The translations under genes were made by a program, and so were the position numbers. A stretch of 8,376 nt of DNA from an uncultured Bacilli bacterium (GTDB lineage Bacteria > Bacillota_I > Bacilli_A > RF39 > UBA660), in contig CAKPAL010000033.1 in assembly GCA_934132925.1 (NCBI GenBank), positions 1 through 8,376 on the forward strand. Reading direction: 5' to 3'. Under the pieces are notes generated by a model. It made no database searches and had not been told where the DNA came from. It worked only from the letters and a program-made list of their open reading frames with translations. This document shows positions 6,283-8,376 of the stretch, in pieces (the first letter of the stretch is position 1; each line of letters begins with the position of its first letter).

Positions 6283-7083
6283 CTATCTACCCACAAATTG
6301 GACTTCAATGTCTCCTAGTCCACCACTTAATGTTATAGCATTAGGGCCACTTCCAACCACTTCATTATCTTTTATTTCCTGATTATCTATTGTAACTTTA
6401 CCAATACCTTTATTTACTTTAATTTGATAGTTAGTAATAGTTCCCTCTAATGCTAGTTTTAAGGCTCCTACACCAGTATCTATCTTAGTATTTCCAGTTA
6501 AGGTCGCTGCTACATTAGTCTCACCTACACCAATATCTAAATCTAAATCATTTATGATTCCTTTATTTATAGTGAAAGAACCTGCTCCAGTATTTATATT
6601 AGCTCTATTAGTATTGATATTATTTATCGTAGTACTACCCGCTCCTAAATCAAGGGTTAATTTATCGGTACTTATGGTATCAATATTTAAAGTCCCTGCT
6701 CCCATATTAATATCAAGAGTATCTATATCTGTTGGAATAGTTATAGTTATTTCATATTTATTATTTTTATGCCATTTATGTTTTTCTTCTTTAATATTTA
6801 ATTTATTTTCTTCTTCACTAGTAGTTATATTACTATTGTTAGTCTCAATAGTTAGTTTATTCCCTCTTTTAATAGTTAGACTACTATAGGATAAATCAAT
6901 ATTGATATCATTTATCGTAGTAGTTATTTCGTTTATCTTACTTTCTGTTACTGGACTACTACTAGGTCTAAAAGAGTCATACACAGCATACATACCTTGT
7001 AGTATTCCCGTTACTATAGTAATTGCAAGAAATAAGGCAAAGGCCATCGCTACATATTTAATTATTTTTTTACTGGTATTCAT
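6283..7083 (-). CDS. DUF4097 (LiaG-like) membrane-anchored beta-repeat protein
   Basis: 266 residues. A short basic N-terminus and one hydrophobic helix (about 8-30) form an anchor or uncleaved signal, with the rest expected outside the cell. The C-terminal part (about 45-266) is a repetitive beta-structure: GAG or GVG turns at 128, 147, 166, 185 and 204 fall in exact 19-residue steps, each followed by a short T/I/V-rich strand, with weaker turns GIG (226) and GLG (255). This is the DUF4097 'putative adhesin' pattern, the family that includes Bacillus LiaG. The start ATG overlaps the stop of the LiaF-like gene (ATGA) and follows GGAGGTG at 10 bases. Adjacent to a LiaF-like protein it probably belongs to a cell-envelope stress module; its molecular role is unknown for the whole family. 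Confidence 0.85.
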   Translation of the reverse strand: MNTSKKIIKYVAMAFALFLAITIVTGILQGMYAVYDSFRPSSSPVTESKINEITTTINDINIDLSYSSLTIKRGNKLTIETNNSNITTSEEENKLNIKEEKHKWHKNNKYEITITIPTDIDTLDINMGAGTLNIDTISTDKLTLDLGAGSTTINNINTNRANINTGAGSFTINKGIINDLDLDIGVGETNVAATLTGNTKIDTGVGALKLALEGTITNYQIKVNKGIGKVTIDNQEIKDNEVVGSGPNAITLSGGLGDIEVQFVGR

Positions 7084-7757
7084 TTAATTTCAACACCTCC
7101 AAACATACATAAGGCATTTATATATATCGTTTTTTGGTTATCGTCATTAGACTTCTTATTAGTAACACCGCCAAATAATGATGTTGATTTTACTTTAACA
7201 TTAACATCTTTTGGTATAAGAATATCAATACCACCAAAAATACTTGAAGCATTTATAACAACATCTTTATCGATATTAGCTTTTCTTAAATCTAGTTTTA
7301 AGCCTCCAAAAATAGCGGTTAAATCTGCTCCTTTAAAATCTTCATTGCTTAAGTCAATATTCTGACCTGAAAAAGCTGCAAAATAATCGTTATCTTCATT
7401 ATTTTCTTTATTTATTTTCTTTATCTCTTTACTAACTTTACTATTAAAAGTATCTTTAAAGATAAGGGATAAGCCCACTACTACAATTACTAATGGTAAT
7501 AGTAAAGTCCATATTTTATCAAAGTCAATTATATCATTTATTCCTAGTAAAAGGGCTACACCAATTAGAATACCAATAATATTACCAGTTTTTTCTGAAT
7601 TAGTAAATAATCCAATAAAACATGGTACTATTATAAATAGTGTCCACCATCCATCAAATAAAAGGTCGATATCAGTTAGTCCTAAACTATTTGTTCCAAT
7701 AATCACTCCTAGTGCAACCAAAATTATTCCCCATAAAACATTTTTAAAATTATTCAT
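7080..7757 (-). CDS. LiaF-like four-helix membrane protein with FGG-repeat C-domain
   Basis: 225 residues from the ATG at 7757. Four hydrophobic helices (about 7-22, 37-52, 58-73, 82-100) make a compact N-terminal membrane domain of the LiaI/LiaF type. After a charged linker (101-125) the C-terminal domain carries the LiaF signature repeats: FGG at 150, 174, 195 and 219, each ending a beta segment. In Bacillus, LiaF restrains the LiaS kinase in the envelope-stress response; here no LiaRS pair is adjacent and a TetR gene takes that place upstream. The start was chosen because GGAGAG (7764-7769) is 6 bases before this ATG but abuts the in-frame ATG at 7763. It overlaps the TetR gene by 8 bases and the DUF4097 gene by 4. 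Confidence 0.87.
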   Translation of the reverse strand: MNNFKNVLWGIILVALGVIIGTNSLGLTDIDLLFDGWWTLFIIVPCFIGLFTNSEKTGNIIGILIGVALLLGINDIIDFDKIWTLLLPLVIVVVGLSLIFKDTFNSKVSKEIKKINKENNEDNDYFAAFSGQNIDLSNEDFKGADLTAIFGGLKLDLRKANIDKDVVINASSIFGGIDILIPKDVNVKVKSTSLFGGVTNKKSNDDNQKTIYINALCMFGGVEIK

Positions 7758-8367
7758 TTTCATCTCTCCAATCTTTTTTATTTTCTAATTTCCATTTGTT
7801 ATCTGGATTTTCTTCAAGTAGCATTAATGCTTGAAACTCACTTGATAATAGTTCTGATATTTGTTTATCATTTAATTTTATTGTATCAGAAGCAAGAAGT
7901 GCCGCTATTCCATGCGTATACATCCACATCTTTATATGAAATGATTTAATATCTTTATCATCTAGTCTTGTACTTAATTTGATTAGTTTAGATATTTTTT
8001 CAAAGTTTTCCTCATCTTTAGATACGAACCCTTCAGGTAGATAAGTACTACTAGTCATAAAGAGAATTTTAAATAAATGTCTCTCTTCTCTAGCAAACTT
8101 AATATAATTTACTCCTATCTGCTTATAATAAGGAATAGTATCACTCATATTTTTCATAATGTACTTGTAGAAGTATTTTTCTATCTTTTTATTTAGTTCT
8201 TTTTTTAATTCTTCAGAATTACTAAATTGATAGTATATTGGTCTTATGGAACTATTTAATTCTTTAGCAATTGTTCTATTACTTACTTCTTCTAAACCTT
8301 TATTTCTAGCAATAGTAAAGGCTGCTTCTAATATCTTATCTTTAGTTATTTTTGTTTCTTTAGCCAT
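7750..8367 (-). CDS. TetR/AcrR-family transcriptional regulator
   Basis: 205 residues. The N-terminal helix-turn-helix domain (about 7-52) has the TetR pattern: ILEAAFTIARNKGLEEVSNR, then TIAKELNSS and the recognition helix IRPIYYQF (41-48). The remainder is the helical ligand and dimer domain, with a WHG-like stretch MWMYTHGIAALLAS (147-160). The tail is charged and tryptophan-containing. It starts with ATG 5 bases after GGAG at the window edge (8373-8376) and overlaps the LiaF-like gene by 8 bases. It is probably an autorepressor of this operon whose operator lies beyond the window; the inducer is unknown. Confidence 0.9.
   Translation of the reverse strand: MAKETKITKDKILEAAFTIARNKGLEEVSNRTIAKELNSSIRPIYYQFSNSEELKKELNKKIEKYFYKYIMKNMSDTIPYYKQIGVNYIKFAREERHLFKILFMTSSTYLPEGFVSKDEENFEKISKLIKLSTRLDDKDIKSFHIKMWMYTHGIAALLASDTIKLNDKQISELLSSEFQALMLLEENPDNKWKLENKKDWRDENE
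7764..7769 (-). promoter_or_regulatory. Ribosome binding site deciding the LiaF-like start
   Basis: GGAGAG on the minus strand, within the TetR coding end. It leaves no room for the ATG at 7763 and 6 bases for the ATG at 7757, so the latter is the likely start. Confidence 0.7.
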
Positions 8368-8376
8368 CTTTACTCC

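Noticed and set aside
6282..6308. TTG start at 6308 giving a 230-residue acetyltransferase.
   Set aside because: GGAG is only 3 bases from this TTG, and the extra 9 residues precede the usual family start. The ATG at 6281 gives normal length and couples to the preceding stop.
6554..6889. Plus-strand open frame of 111 codons opposite the DUF4097 gene.
   Set aside because: It mirrors the repetitive antisense sequence, has only hydrophobic low-complexity residues, and has no ribosome binding site or family likeness. The 61-codon plus-strand frames at 3006-3191 and 6902-7087 were dropped for the same reason.
7758..7763. ATG at 7763 as the LiaF-like start.
   Set aside because: The ribosome binding site GGAGAG directly touches this codon; the ATG two codons on has correct spacing.
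3616..8367. Reading the kinase/regulator plus LiaF-like gene as one LiaFSR three-component system.
   Set aside because: The pair is of the OmpR/VanRS class, not the NarL-type LiaR with LiaS, and a terminator and separate promoter divide the two units.
1..8376. Mycoplasma-type genetic code (TGA as Trp).
   Set aside because: TGG codes Trp throughout, and two genes end naturally at TGA exactly where the next gene's start overlaps or abuts.

Overview
The window comes from a very AT-rich, low-GC Gram-positive bacterium (Firmicutes/Bacillota-like). The evidence is strong AGGAGG-type ribosome binding sites, tightly overlapping genes, and a VanR/VanS-type two-component system. Trp is read from TGG and TGA is used as a stop (ends of the ATP-grasp gene and the LiaF-like gene), so this is not the Mycoplasma code. 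The genus cannot be fixed from sequence alone; an uncultured gut-type Bacilli/Erysipelotrichia/Clostridia relative is a guess.

All nine genes lie on the minus strand, so transcription runs from position 8376 towards 1. They form two or three linked units. Unit 1 (8367 to 5616) is a tight operon: TetR-family regulator, LiaF-like four-helix membrane protein, DUF4097 (LiaG-like) membrane-anchored beta-repeat protein, and a chloramphenicol-acetyltransferase-fold enzyme. It ends at a hairpin terminator (5571-5606). Unit 2 (5413 to 3616) is a VanR-like response regulator overlapping a VanS-like sensor kinase, with its own promoter. Unit 3 (3505 to beyond position 1) encodes a divergent alanine-racemase-family enzyme, an ATP-grasp ligase resembling the D-aspartate ligases of peptidoglycan cross-bridge synthesis, and a glutamine-dependent asparagine synthetase cut by the window edge.

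The main result concerns units 2 and 3. The racemase promoter carries four TTAAG/TTAAA boxes in exact 11-bp phase. The vanR-like promoter carries two such boxes at the same distance from its -10 element. This is the layout expected for a phosphorylated OmpR/PhoB-class regulator that controls both its own gene and the cassette. The cassette holds one enzyme type for each step of making an amidated D-amino-acid branch on peptidoglycan: racemise, ligate, amidate. No vanHAX-type genes are present in the window, so a VanRS-like sensor appears to have been wired to cross-bridge chemistry instead of D-Ala-D-Lac synthesis. That functional reading is inference; the gene families and DNA boxes are directly visible.

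No gap between genes exceeds about 200 bases. The two real gaps (3506-3615 and 5414-5615) hold the regulatory features listed. No RNA genes, CRISPR arrays, insertion sequences or attachment sites were seen.
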